Shown here: piece after piece, positions 41,458-49,672 of the stretch
Layout of the letters: each line of letters starts with the position of its first letter
How positions within the stretch are numbered: position 1 is the stretch's first letter
NCBI GenBank assembly: GCA_035457705.1
Contig: DATIBD010000117.1
Span: 26,864-90,863, forward strand
DNA length: 64,000 nucleotides
Source: DASPGQ01 sp035457705
Lineage (GTDB): Bacteria > Acidobacteriota > Vicinamibacteria > Marinacidobacterales > SMYC01
Direction of reading: 5' to 3'
The notes under the pieces: model-generated
Told to the model about the DNA's origin: nothing
What the model saw: the letters and a program-made list of their open reading frames with translations, nothing else
The model's database searches: none
Program-made: the position numbers and the translations under genes

Positions 41458-43143
41458 CTACTGCTGGGGCTGCTTCAGCGCCCTCTGGCCCGAGGATTCG
41501 GGAACGGTTTCCTCGGTCAGCCCCTTCGTGAACGCGACAGGATCGATGAGAAGCGATTTGGCCTTCGGCATCGCCTGAAGCGCCGCCGTGATCTGCGGAT
41601 CGTATTTAACGGCCGCTTTTTGCGCCGACTCGGCCCCCCAAAGAGCGCCGAAGATATCGACTTCGATTCGGAGGGTCAGCGCGTCCCGATCCGCCAGAAG
41701 CTCTTCACGAGAGTAAGCGACACTTTCGCTGTCGAGAAAATCGAAGAAATCCTCCAGGACTTCGTCGTCCACCCGGAACCGCTCATCGATGAGACGGATG
41801 TTCTTGGGCCGCGCGGTCCTGATTTCCTCCGGCTGTACGCCGGCTCCGTCGACCGATCGATGGTCGTCCACCGCGGCAAATCGAGTGGCGTATTTGAAGA
41901 AGACGTTCTTGGTGTTCAACGCGAGAATCGAGCTGGGGATCTTCGGGTACGTCACGACGATGTCCGGTGTGATGCCGCCTCCTCCGAACACCTTTCGGCC
42001 GGCATCCGTGTACTTGACTTCACCGCTGGCGTCGGGCCGATCCTCCACTCGCGCGTTGTAGTAATAGTCGTCGATCGACCCCGAGTAGTCGCGCTGGATG
42101 CTCCGACCGCTGGGCGTGAAATACTGGGCGGTAGTAAGCGCGAGCCCATTGCCCTCACTGATACGGTAGATCGACTGGACGAGGCCCTTGCCGAACGTGC
42201 TCTCGCCCACGATGAGCCCGCGGTCGTGATCCTGAATTGCACCGGACACGATCTCGGAGGCCGACGCGCTTCCATGCGAGACGAGCACCACGATGGGCAT
42301 GGCGTCATGCGAGCTCGCGCGGTTGGCGAGATAGTCGTAATCGGAGCCGTCGGTTCTGCCCCGGGTATAGACGATCAGAGAGCCCTTTTTCAGGAACTTG
42401 TTGGATACCGCCACCGCCTGATCCAGCAACCCTCCCGGATTGTCCCTCAGATCGAGAACCAGGTTCTCGGCCCCTTCCTTCTGGAGCCGTACGAGGCTCT
42501 CGTGCAGCTCGTCCTCCGTGGTCTCGGTGAAATCCGAGATTCGAAGATAACCCGTGTCGTTACTGAGCATGAACGCGTAGGGAACGCTCCGGAGGTCGAT
42601 CTTGTCGCGAACGATCGTGAAGTCGAGAGGAAGATCGTACCCGGCGCGCGTCACCGAGATCGTGACTTCGCTTCCCTTCGGACCCCTGAGCCGTTTGACG
42701 GCGTCATCGAGCTCCATGCCGCGAGTCTCTTCACCTTCGATCTTGGAGATGACATCTCCCGATCGAATGCCGAGACGATAGGCCGGCGTCCCCTCGAACG
42801 GAGAAATCACCGTCAGGTCGCCGTCCCGCATCTGAACCGAGATTCCGAGTCCGTGGTAGCTCCCCTGCTGCCGCTCCTGAAGTTGCGTGTACTCCTGTTT
42901 GGGCAAGAAATTCGAGTGCGGATCCAGAGTGCGCAGCATGCCCCGAATCGACGCGTGCACCAGCTCCTTGGGGTCGATGTCGGAAACGTACTCTTCCTCG
43001 ACGAGTCGAAGCACGTTGGTGTAGCGTCTCAGGAACTCCGTGTATCGATCCACTTTGGCCTGAGCGCGGCTACCGAACAAGCCGCCGACGATCGCACCGG
43101 CGATCACGATGGAGAGAACGACAGCGAGAGCAGACTTCTTCAT
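41458..43143 (-). CDS. ctpA: C-terminal processing peptidase (S41A, CtpA-like)
   Basis: 561 residues from ATG 43143. An uncleaved signal or membrane anchor (LAVVLSIVIAGAIVGGLFGS) is followed by YTNVLRLVEEEYVSDIDPKE and MLRTLDPHSNFLP. The PDZ domain shows GLGISVQMRDGDLTVISPFE and PAYRLGIRSGDVISKIEG. The protease core has DLRDNPGGLLDQAV, SHGSASASEIVSGAIQD with the catalytic Ser, and STFGKGLVQS with the catalytic Lys. A 130-residue C-terminal extension is longer than in typical CtpA. It cleaves periplasmic proteins near their C-termini. It is divergent from tatA. Confidence 0.95.
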   Translation of the reverse strand: MKKSALAVVLSIVIAGAIVGGLFGSRAQAKVDRYTEFLRRYTNVLRLVEEEYVSDIDPKELVHASIRGMLRTLDPHSNFLPKQEYTQLQERQQGSYHGLGISVQMRDGDLTVISPFEGTPAYRLGIRSGDVISKIEGEETRGMELDDAVKRLRGPKGSEVTISVTRAGYDLPLDFTIVRDKIDLRSVPYAFMLSNDTGYLRISDFTETTEDELHESLVRLQKEGAENLVLDLRDNPGGLLDQAVAVSNKFLKKGSLIVYTRGRTDGSDYDYLANRASSHDAMPIVVLVSHGSASASEIVSGAIQDHDRGLIVGESTFGKGLVQSIYRISEGNGLALTTAQYFTPSGRSIQRDYSGSIDDYYYNARVEDRPDASGEVKYTDAGRKVFGGGGITPDIVVTYPKIPSSILALNTKNVFFKYATRFAAVDDHRSVDGAGVQPEEIRTARPKNIRLIDERFRVDDEVLEDFFDFLDSESVAYSREELLADRDALTLRIEVDIFGALWGAESAQKAAVKYDPQITAALQAMPKAKSLLIDPVAFTKGLTEETVPESSGQRALKQPQQ

Positions 43144-43237
43144 GAACCAACCGCCTCGTCTACGTGGTTTGGAGCGAACACACCGCCTTCCACGTTCCAT
43201 CCTAGCAGACGGGCCGGGCCAAGTAAAACCTGGTCGT

Positions 43238-43266
43238 TTGGTTTGAGGCCGGGCTCGTCTTATAAT
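43238..43266 (+). promoter_or_regulatory. Candidate promoter of the tatA-tatC operon
   Basis: A perfect -10 box TATAAT lies at 43261-43266, with a weak -35 (TTGGTT) 17 bases upstream. It sits in the 171-bp gap between ctpA and tatA, giving a leader of about 40 bases before ATG 43315. Confidence 0.45.
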
Positions 43267-43314
43267 GACCTGCCGACGAAACCTTACTTGGTTCAGCGGC
43301 GGGAGCGTATCGCC

Positions 43315-43617
43315 ATGCTTGGGCCCATTGGAATGCAAGAGCTCATCATCATCTTCGTAGTCGCCCTCCTCGTGTTCGGTCCCAGAAAGCTGCCGCAGCT
43401 CGGGAAATCGCTCGGGCGGAGCATCGCCGAGTTCAAACGGGCTAGCAACGAGCTCAGGAGCACGCTCGAGGAGGAGATTCGTGTCGAAGAGACACGGAAA
43501 GAGATCCTGGAGCCCATCGAGACCCTCCAAAAGGAAACTAAAGAAGCGGTCGAGAGCAAAAGCCGCGACGAGGTCTCCCCGACCGCCAACGCTGCCCATC
43601 AAGAATCGAAGGCTTGA
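43315..43617 (+). CDS. tatA: Twin-arginine translocase subunit TatA/TatE family
   Basis: 100 residues from ATG 43315, with GGGAG ten bases upstream. One N-terminal helix (MQELIIIFVVALLVFGPRKL) followed by the amphipathic PQLGKSLGRSIAEFKRASNE is the TatA/B pattern. FGP before the hinge favours TatA. A long charged coiled tail follows (EEIRVEETRKEILEPIETLQ), longer than in many TatA and partly TatB-like, so one protein may serve both roles. tatC is 71 bp downstream. It exports folded proteins across the inner membrane. Confidence 0.93.
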   Translation: MLGPIGMQELIIIFVVALLVFGPRKLPQLGKSLGRSIAEFKRASNELRSTLEEEIRVEETRKEILEPIETLQKETKEAVESKSRDEVSPTANAAHQESKA

Positions 43618-43688
43618 AAGCGTGAGCGGAGCCGGCACATCCGCATGACGAACGTGTGAGAGCTGGTGTCGACCAGCCGTAAGACCTG

Positions 43689-44465
43689 ATGGCTCAACCC
43701 GCTCGGCTTCCCGCCCCCGAAGAGAGCTCCGCGGACAAGATGACGTTCCTGGAGCATCTCGACGAGCTCCGGCGCCGCATCATCTACGCGATCCTGAGCC
43801 TCGCTGGGGCTTTCGTAGCTTGCTTCACGTTCTCGACGCAGATATTCGATTTCCTCATGGGGCCGATGAAAATGGCTCTGCCTCCCGGGGGGGAGCTCAT
43901 TGCCATCACGGTTCCGGAGATCTTCGTCCTCCACTTGAAGATGTCGTTCTTCGTCGCCATCCTCGTGTCTTCACCCGCCTGGCTCGCGCAGATTTGGCTC
44001 TTCATCGCACCCGGCCTGTACGCGAATGAAAAAAAGTTCGCCGTTCCCTTCATCTTCTTTGGAAGCGCCTTTTTCATCCTCGGCGCGGTCTTCAGCCACT
44101 ACGTGGTGTTCCCGACCGCCGTGAACTTCTTGACGACCTTCGGCAGCGAGGACATTTCAGTGAAGCCTTCGGTGTCGCAGGTATTCTCGTTCTACGCCCG
44201 GGTCATCCTCGGAACGGGAGCGGTTTTCCAGATCCCCACCGTGGTTCTGTTGCTCGCGCGCATGGGAATCGTTAGTGCCGCTTTTCTTTGGCGCAATTTC
44301 AAGTACGCCGTTCTCGTCATCTTCATCGTGGCCGCTATCATGACCCCCCCCGATGTCGTCACTCAGATCCTTCTCGCTTTTCCCATGGTGGCGCTCTATC
44401 TCTTCTCCATTGGTGTCGCCTGGATTGTGGGACGGGATCGACAGAAACCGGATGGAAAGGACTAG
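43689..44465 (+). CDS. tatC: Sec-independent translocase TatC
   Basis: 258 residues with six membrane helices. Landmarks are TFLEHLDELRRRIIYAILSL at the N-terminus, the periplasmic-loop motif PAWLAQIWLFIAPGLYANEK and FVFPTAVNFLTTFG-like FPTAVNFLTTF, and the last helices with FKYAVLVIFIVAAIMTPPDV, then QILLAFPMVALYLFSIGVAW. The Glu after the first loop (MTFLEH) needed for signal recognition is present. It forms the twin-arginine receptor with TatA/B. Its stop overlaps the stop of pcm by 4 bp. Confidence 0.97.
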   Translation: MAQPARLPAPEESSADKMTFLEHLDELRRRIIYAILSLAGAFVACFTFSTQIFDFLMGPMKMALPPGGELIAITVPEIFVLHLKMSFFVAILVSSPAWLAQIWLFIAPGLYANEKKFAVPFIFFGSAFFILGAVFSHYVVFPTAVNFLTTFGSEDISVKPSVSQVFSFYARVILGTGAVFQIPTVVLLLARMGIVSAAFLWRNFKYAVLVIFIVAAIMTPPDVVTQILLAFPMVALYLFSIGVAWIVGRDRQKPDGKD

Positions 44466-45118
44466 ATCAAGGGGACGAAGCGGACGGCGCCCAATTTCGT
44501 GACACGCCAATCGTGGTTCTCTCGCACGTGGAGCTCGAGCTCCTGCTCCTGAGCCGGACCGACGGGAATCACGAGCCGTCCTCCGTGGCCGACCTGCTCG
44601 ATGAGCGCGGCGGGAACCGCCTCCGGGGCCGCCGCCACGAGGATGGCATCGAACGGGGCCTCCTCGCTCCAGCCCTCTCGGCCGTTGCCGAGAGTGAAGC
44701 GTACATTGTGATATCCCAGCGACGCGATGAGCTTCCGCGCTCGGGTAGAGAGCTCGGATACGATCTCGATGCTATAGACCTCCCAGGCGAGCTCAGCGAG
44801 AATCGCGGTCTGGTAGCCTGATCCGGTTCCGATCTCGAGCACTCGTTCCGTACCGGTGAGCGCCAGCGACTGGGTCATCAAAGCCACGATGTAGGGTTGA
44901 GACAGCGTCTGCTCGAACCCGATCGCGACGGGATGGTCGCGATAGGCGCAGTCGAGCTGATCTCGGGGCACGAATCGGTGACGCTCGACGCGGCTCATCG
45001 CGCCGAGCACCCGACGATCCCGGATGTCTCTCGCCACGAGCTGGTCACGGATCATCTGGGCCCGCCGAGCGGCCATGACGTCGCCGGCCAGCCCATCGCC
45101 GTTGCCCGAGCCCTTCAT
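44462..45118 (-). CDS. pcm: Protein-L-isoaspartate O-methyltransferase
   Basis: 218 residues from ATG 45118 (GTG 45121 precedes it directly). MIRDQLVARDIRDRRVLGAM, then VERHRFVPRDQLDCAYRDHP and GFEQTLSQPYIVALM form the substrate region. RVLEIGTGSGYQTAILAEL is the SAM motif I, with VYSIEIVSEL and PFDAILVAAAPEAVPAALIE QV as motif II/III. It methylates isoaspartyl residues for repair of aged proteins. In the common bacterial arrangement it precedes surE/nlpD/rpoS; none is seen here. Confidence 0.96.
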   Translation of the reverse strand: MKGSGNGDGLAGDVMAARRAQMIRDQLVARDIRDRRVLGAMSRVERHRFVPRDQLDCAYRDHPVAIGFEQTLSQPYIVALMTQSLALTGTERVLEIGTGSGYQTAILAELAWEVYSIEIVSELSTRARKLIASLGYHNVRFTLGNGREGWSEEAPFDAILVAAAPEAVPAALIEQVGHGGRLVIPVGPAQEQELELHVRENHDWRVTKLGAVRFVPLI

Positions 45119-45201
45119 CACCTACCGATACCAGGGAAAAAGCTAGCACAAAGGAGGGCCCGAGGTCGGGTTTTCGTCATCTGGAGCAGGAGGTGTATTC
45201 G

Positions 45202-45708
45202 ATGAAATTCCTCATGCTGCTCGTCCTGGGGTTGAGCCTCGTCTCTGCGGCTCTCCTTGCCAGAGATTTGACCAGTGTCGCCCGACGAGAGAAACAGCGC
45301 CGCGCCGCGAACGGCCGCGTCGTGCTGTCCTTCGACAACGGTGACCTGGAACGATACCGCGACGGGGGCGGAGATGCTCGCGTCGACGTTCCATCGCGGC
45401 GCCTGATGCCGTCCTTCGGCAAGCGGAAGGATCGCGACCTCGAGAAAGAACAGCAATACTGGCGGCGGGAAGCGCTTCGACACGAACGAGAGCTGGCGCG
45501 GCTCGACGCGAGTATTCGCCGGCTCGAATGGCGGGTCAATAGCTGGCGAAGGCGTCGCCCTCGCCCCGGGGAGCGCATCTTCGACGATCCCACTTCGAAC
45601 ATGCTCGAAGAGTCCTTGAAGGCGTTACGGGAGCAGCGGCGGCGAACCGAAGAGCGATTTCTGGAGCGAGCCCGAAAAGCGGGCGCCTTTCCTGGATGGC
45701 TGCGATGA
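45202..45708 (+). CDS. Exported coiled-coil protein, unknown family (paralogue of 51143-51673)
   Basis: 168 residues from ATG 45202, with GGAGG about eight bases upstream. Signal peptide: MLLVLGLSLVSAALLARDL. Next comes DLTSVARREKQRRAANGRVV, a basic patch (RRLMPSFGKRKDRDLEKEQQ YW), a coiled coil (HERELARLDASIRRLEWRVN) and the terminal motif ERARKAGAFPGWLR. The layout and end motif recur in the protein at 51143-51673. I do not recognise a named family. It is probably periplasmic. It stands between divergent pcm and aroB, 33 bp before aroB. Confidence 0.8.
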   Translation: MKFLMLLVLGLSLVSAALLARDLTSVARREKQRRAANGRVVLSFDNGDLERYRDGGGDARVDVPSRRLMPSFGKRKDRDLEKEQQYWRREALRHERELARLDASIRRLEWRVNSWRRRRPRPGERIFDDPTSNMLEESLKALREQRRRTEERFLERARKAGAFPGWLR

Positions 45709-45741
45709 ATGCAATTCGGATTCTGGTAAGCTCTCCACCGT

Positions 45742-46836
45742 ATGGCGCCACCCAGGAGTGACGCGCAGGAGCTGCACGACAAGTCTGACCCTTATCCGGT
45801 GCTGCTCGGGTCCGGGCTCATAGGGGAGATCGGGCGGCTCGCCCTCGTTTCGTGGCCTCGGTCGCGCATCGCCGTCGTCACCCAGCGTCGGGTGGCTAGA
45901 TTGCACGGCGGCCGTCTGTTCTCAAGCCTTTCGCGCGCTCGGCTGGATGTGGTGCCGCTGTTCATGCCGGAAGGTGAGGAGCGGAAGAACCTGAAGACGG
46001 TCTCGGCGCTCTACGATCGGCTCGTGTCGTCCCGATTCACGCGTGACGACGCTATCCTCGCCTTCGGAGGCGGCGCGGTAGGAGATACCGCCGGGTTCGT
46101 TGCCGCGACGTTCTTGCGGGGTATCGCGTTCGCGCAGGTTCCCACTACGCTCCTCGCACAGATCGATAGCGCGATTGGCGCCAAAGTGGGCGTGAATCAC
46201 CCCCGGGGTAAGAACCTCATTGGAACGGTGTATCGCCCGAGTGCGGTCTGGATCGATCCCGGGCTTCTACGCACCCTTCCGGAGCGTGATTTCCGCTCGG
46301 GACTCTTCGAGCTTCTGAAGTACGGGTTCATCGGACGGCCTCAACTCTTGAGACGGATGGCGTCGAAGCAACTTCGGGTCGGGGATCGCGCACTCGTAGA
46401 TTCGATCGCCGAGGCCGTGCGTCAAAAGCTCGCGGTCGTTCGCGAGGATGAGCACGAGCGGGGCCTTCGCCGCATCCTCAACTTCGGCCACACCATCGGG
46501 CACGGCCTGGAGGCGGCTTCCGATTATCGCAAGCTGACGCACGGCGAAGCGGTCGGGTGGGGCATGATCGGCGCGGTGGGCATCGGAATGCGTCTCGGCC
46601 GCCTGGATCCGGACCTCGGCAGAAAACTCGAGGGCGCCGTTCGGAACGTCGGCCCGCTTCCCCCTCTCCGCGGTCTGTCGAAAAAACGAGTGCTCGATGC
46701 CATCTCACGAGACAAGAAAACGGGATCCCGGGGGCTCCGGTTCGTCCTTCCCGTCGGCCTCGGTCGGGTCGAGGTCGTGGACTCATTTCCGCTCGGGGAG
46801 ATAGCCCGCTCGCTGGAGACGCTCGGGGTGGGTTGA
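45742..46836 (+). CDS. aroB: 3-dehydroquinate synthase
   Basis: 364 residues. NAD- and metal-binding signatures are clear: DAILAFGGGAVGDTAGFVAA, then TFLRGIAFAQVPTTLLAQID SAIGAKVGVNHPRGKNLIG, FELLKYGFIG with the metal ligand region and LNFGHTIGHGLEAAS with the catalytic His. It makes 3-dehydroquinate from DAHP in the shikimate pathway. ubiE/menG begins 4 bp after the stop, so the two are coupled. Chorismate from this pathway feeds menaquinone, the product modified by the next gene. Confidence 0.97.
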   Translation: MAPPRSDAQELHDKSDPYPVLLGSGLIGEIGRLALVSWPRSRIAVVTQRRVARLHGGRLFSSLSRARLDVVPLFMPEGEERKNLKTVSALYDRLVSSRFTRDDAILAFGGGAVGDTAGFVAATFLRGIAFAQVPTTLLAQIDSAIGAKVGVNHPRGKNLIGTVYRPSAVWIDPGLLRTLPERDFRSGLFELLKYGFIGRPQLLRRMASKQLRVGDRALVDSIAEAVRQKLAVVREDEHERGLRRILNFGHTIGHGLEAASDYRKLTHGEAVGWGMIGAVGIGMRLGRLDPDLGRKLEGAVRNVGPLPPLRGLSKKRVLDAISRDKKTGSRGLRFVLPVGLGRVEVVDSFPLGEIARSLETLGVG

Positions 46837-46840
46837 CACG

Positions 46841-47545
46841 ATGCCCGAGGCGTCCGTCATCCGCAGCATGTTCGAGGGCGTGGCACCCCGCTACGATCTG
46901 CTGAATCGAGTATTGAGCCTCGGAATCGATCGCAGCTGGCGGCGAAGCGTCGTGAAGATGCTCGGGCTGGAGCCGCAACATCGCGTGCTGGACCTCTGCT
47001 GCGGCACCGGCGACCTGGCGCTCGAGATCGCGCCCCATGCCTCCTGCATCGGCTGCGACTTCACCTGGAGCATGCTCCGCCGCGCGAAAGTCAAAGCGAC
47101 GCGCCAAACCCGCCGACTCCAACTGGCCGTTGCCGACGCTCTCGAGCTACCCTTTGCCGATGGTTCTTTCGACCGCGTAACCGTCGCTTTCGGCGTCAGA
47201 AATCTCGAAGACATGCGAGAGGGTTTCCGGGAGATGCTCCGCGTATTGAAACCTGGCGGCGTTCTTGCCATTCTCGAGTTCTCCCAGCCCACCGCGTCCT
47301 GGCTCCGAGCGCCGTACCGGTTCTATTTGGACCGCCTGCTCCCGACGGTCGGCCAGCTGCTCAGCCGACGTGGCGATGCCTATCGCTATCTGGCCGAATC
47401 GATCGCTGGGTTCCCCGAGCCCGCCGTCCTGACGTCGACTCTGGACGGCGCTGGCTTCATCGAGGTCGGTTTCGTGCGGTTGACCGGGGGAATCGTCGCC
47501 GTCCACCGGGCCCGCAAGCCGGATCAAGCGCGCATGAGTAGATAG
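46841..47545 (+). CDS. ubiE: Demethylmenaquinone/ubiquinone C-methyltransferase (UbiE/MenG)
   Basis: 234 residues. The UbiE signature MFEGVAPRYDLLNRVLSLGI DRSWRR is followed by SAM motif VLDLCCGTGDLALEIAPHAS, then FDRVTVAFGVRNLEDMREGF REMLRVLKPGG and ILEFSQPT. It methylates demethylmenaquinone in quinone synthesis at the membrane. An Acidobacteriota-like host would use menaquinone, so menG is the apter name. The 3' end overlaps the convergent argF by 22 bp. Confidence 0.96.
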   Translation: MPEASVIRSMFEGVAPRYDLLNRVLSLGIDRSWRRSVVKMLGLEPQHRVLDLCCGTGDLALEIAPHASCIGCDFTWSMLRRAKVKATRQTRRLQLAVADALELPFADGSFDRVTVAFGVRNLEDMREGFREMLRVLKPGGVLAILEFSQPTASWLRAPYRFYLDRLLPTVGQLLSRRGDAYRYLAESIAGFPEPAVLTSTLDGAGFIEVGFVRLTGGIVAVHRARKPDQARMSR

Positions 47546-48447
47546 AGGATGGCCTTTTGCACGTGCAGGCGATTTTCGGCCTGCAGCCAGACCACGCTCT
47601 GGGCTCCATCGATGACGTCCGCGGTAACTTCCTGACCACGGTGCGCTGGCAGACAGTGCATGAAGAGCGCATCGGATTGGGCCTTGCGCATGAGGTTCGC
47701 GTTCACCTGGTAACCGCGAAACGCGGAGAGGCGCTCGGCCTCCTCCGATTCGCGGCCCATCGACAGCCAGGTGTCGGTATAGATGGCGTCGGCCCCTTCG
47801 GCCGCAGCGGATGGATCTTCCGTCAGAACGACTTCGATGCCAGCGTGCTTGGCCTCGCGGTTCACGCTCTTCAGGATGATGGACTTGGGCTCGTAACCGG
47901 CGGGGGTCGCCACCGCGATGTTCATTCCGACTCGGGTGGCTCCGTAGAGGAGCGAATGGCACATGTTGTTTCCGTCGCCGATATACGCGACCTTCCGACC
48001 GTCGAGAGGGCCCTTCTTCTCGGTCAGCGTGAAGTAGTCGGCGAGCGCCTGGCATGGATGGAGCAGGTCGGTGAGGCCGTTGATGACCGGAACCGTGGAG
48101 TGTTTCGCAAGCTCGACGAGATCGCCGTGGGAGCCCATCCTCCCCACGATCCCCTGGGTGTACGCCGAAAGGACTCGCGCGGTATCAGCGAGGCTCTCCC
48201 CACGACTGAGCTGAAGGTCGGAGTCTCTGAGCTGGATCGCCACCCCCCCCAGCTGAGCCATAGCGACCTGAAACGAGACCCGAGTTCGAGTGGACGGTTT
48301 CTGAAAGAGCATGGCGAGGGTCTGGCCGGATAAGGCCTCCCGGTATTTGGCGCCGGACTTCTTCATATCGGAAGCGAGCTTGAAGATCTCGACGACGTCC
48401 TGGGGGGTGAAGTCGCGGAGCGAGATGAGGTTCCTGGGTCCGTTCAA
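47524..48447 (-). CDS. argF: Ornithine carbamoyltransferase
   Basis: 307 residues. Carbamoyl-phosphate site: KPSTRTRVSFQVAMAQLGG. Further motifs are RMGSHGDLVELAKHSTVPVI NGLTDLLHPCQALADYFTL, KVAYIGDGNNMCHSLLYGAT and HCLPAHRGQEVTADVIDG with the ornithine-side HCLP. The usual start FLSLRDFTPQDVV reads NLISLRDFTPQDVVEIFKL. It makes citrulline for arginine synthesis. No other arg genes are near. It shares its upstream region (127 bp) with the 3' end of pilW. Confidence 0.96.
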   Translation of the reverse strand: MNGPRNLISLRDFTPQDVVEIFKLASDMKKSGAKYREALSGQTLAMLFQKPSTRTRVSFQVAMAQLGGVAIQLRDSDLQLSRGESLADTARVLSAYTQGIVGRMGSHGDLVELAKHSTVPVINGLTDLLHPCQALADYFTLTEKKGPLDGRKVAYIGDGNNMCHSLLYGATRVGMNIAVATPAGYEPKSIILKSVNREAKHAGIEVVLTEDPSAAAEGADAIYTDTWLSMGRESEEAERLSAFRGYQVNANLMRKAQSDALFMHCLPAHRGQEVTADVIDGAQSVVWLQAENRLHVQKAILYLLMRA

Positions 48448-48574
48448 AGGTTTATCGGCCCGTCCGCTTTTCGGGACGAATGCGTGTGGGCGTTCCAGCT
48501 CAGTATGGGTCGAGTCTAGGAGTCAGCCGGCACCTTGTCAAGTTGTCGTGCAGCAGCCGAATAACCGATTGGTA

Positions 48575-49660
48575 TCAGGGAGTGGTCACCGATCGGGTGT
48601 CGAGGCCAGCACTCACGTTACGCGGGTTCACGTTCGTCGAGAACGTTCTGCGAATGAAATTGTCCTCGATTCCCGGGCTCGAGCCCTCGGACGCTCCCTC
48701 CATGTTCGAAGAGACGGAGCGAGCGGTAATCGTAACCCTCACGCTCGAGAGCATGTTCTCTGAAGTTAGCGGCGTCCCCTGAGCGATGTCCAGCACGGCG
48801 TTGGGAGGATCGTCCTGCTCGAATGGCGCGGCGACGCCAATGACGTAAGCGATCTCGAAGTCGTCGAGATAGCCGACCGGCCTCGGCAGGTTCTGAAAAT
48901 CGACGTCACGCATGAGCACCTGCGGCGGGGGTCCGTTGTAAAGCGCGGGGTCATCGGTTCTCGTGAAATACCGAACGACGGACACGCGAGTTATCTTGGA
49001 AACTTGAGCGAATTCCGGCCTCGGCTCGAAGTCCGCGGGGATGGGCGCATTGCCGTCTCCTCCAAGATGATTGCTGTAGGCGGGGTCGAACGCCCCGTAG
49101 TCGAGTGTGGCCCGGGCCTCATACGTGGGATTGGCGGCGTCCTCGTCGACTGCCGTCACTCGTGCCATGGCCCACTGAACCGTCCGCCCGCCCCGGTCGT
49201 CGTGCGGTACATCGTTGTAGAGGACAATCATTTCGCCGGCGTTCAGATTCGTCGTGTTGGCAACCAGGACGACATCGTCTCCCTCGAGCCGGGCGACCTG
49301 TTCCGGTCCGAGAAATACGTTCCCTGCGTATTGAAAAGTCCCGATGAGCTCGAGCACATCCGTGGGGCTCTGATTGCCGGCGCCGTTGATCCTGGAGAAC
49401 GCTGGGAACTCGGGAGGTAATCCCGCTCCCGTCTGCAAGATGTCCTTCGACACCATGTCGAGAGCGGACCGGGCGTTTTGCTGAAGGTCGGCGACCTCGG
49501 GCTCCCGCTGAAAGGAACGCTGGCCGCGCGTGAGCAGACCGAAGACGGCTGCCATGACGGCGAGCGTCACGAGGATCGAGACCAGTACCTCGACGAGCGT
49601 GAATCCCTGGGCGGAAGCACGAGCTCCGCCCTCATACCCCCACATGCTGTTGTTCTTCAT
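48575..49660 (-). CDS. pilW: PilW-like minor pilin
   Basis: 361 residues. The type III signal reads SAQGFTLVEVLVSILVTLAV MAAVFGLL, with cleavage after Gly and Glu at +5. QQNARSALDMVSKDILQTGA GLP is the N-terminal helix region typical of PilW. The long C-terminal beta domain has many Asp/Asn residues and no recognisable binding motif. It lies 12 bp after the NtrC-type regulator on the same strand. Processed by the PilD enzyme encoded at 60.4 kb. Unusually, it is split from the other minor pilins by four genes. Confidence 0.88.
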   Translation of the reverse strand: MKNNSMWGYEGGARASAQGFTLVEVLVSILVTLAVMAAVFGLLTRGQRSFQREPEVADLQQNARSALDMVSKDILQTGAGLPPEFPAFSRINGAGNQSPTDVLELIGTFQYAGNVFLGPEQVARLEGDDVVLVANTTNLNAGEMIVLYNDVPHDDRGGRTVQWAMARVTAVDEDAANPTYEARATLDYGAFDPAYSNHLGGDGNAPIPADFEPRPEFAQVSKITRVSVVRYFTRTDDPALYNGPPPQVLMRDVDFQNLPRPVGYLDDFEIAYVIGVAAPFEQDDPPNAVLDIAQGTPLTSENMLSSVRVTITARSVSSNMEGASEGSSPGIEDNFIRRTFSTNVNPRNVSAGLDTRSVTTP

Positions 49661-49672
49661 TGACCCCTTATC

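Noticed and set aside
41434..43617. 727-residue + frame ending in TatA
   Set aside because: Only the last 100 residues (tatA) are real; the rest is antisense of the processing peptidase.
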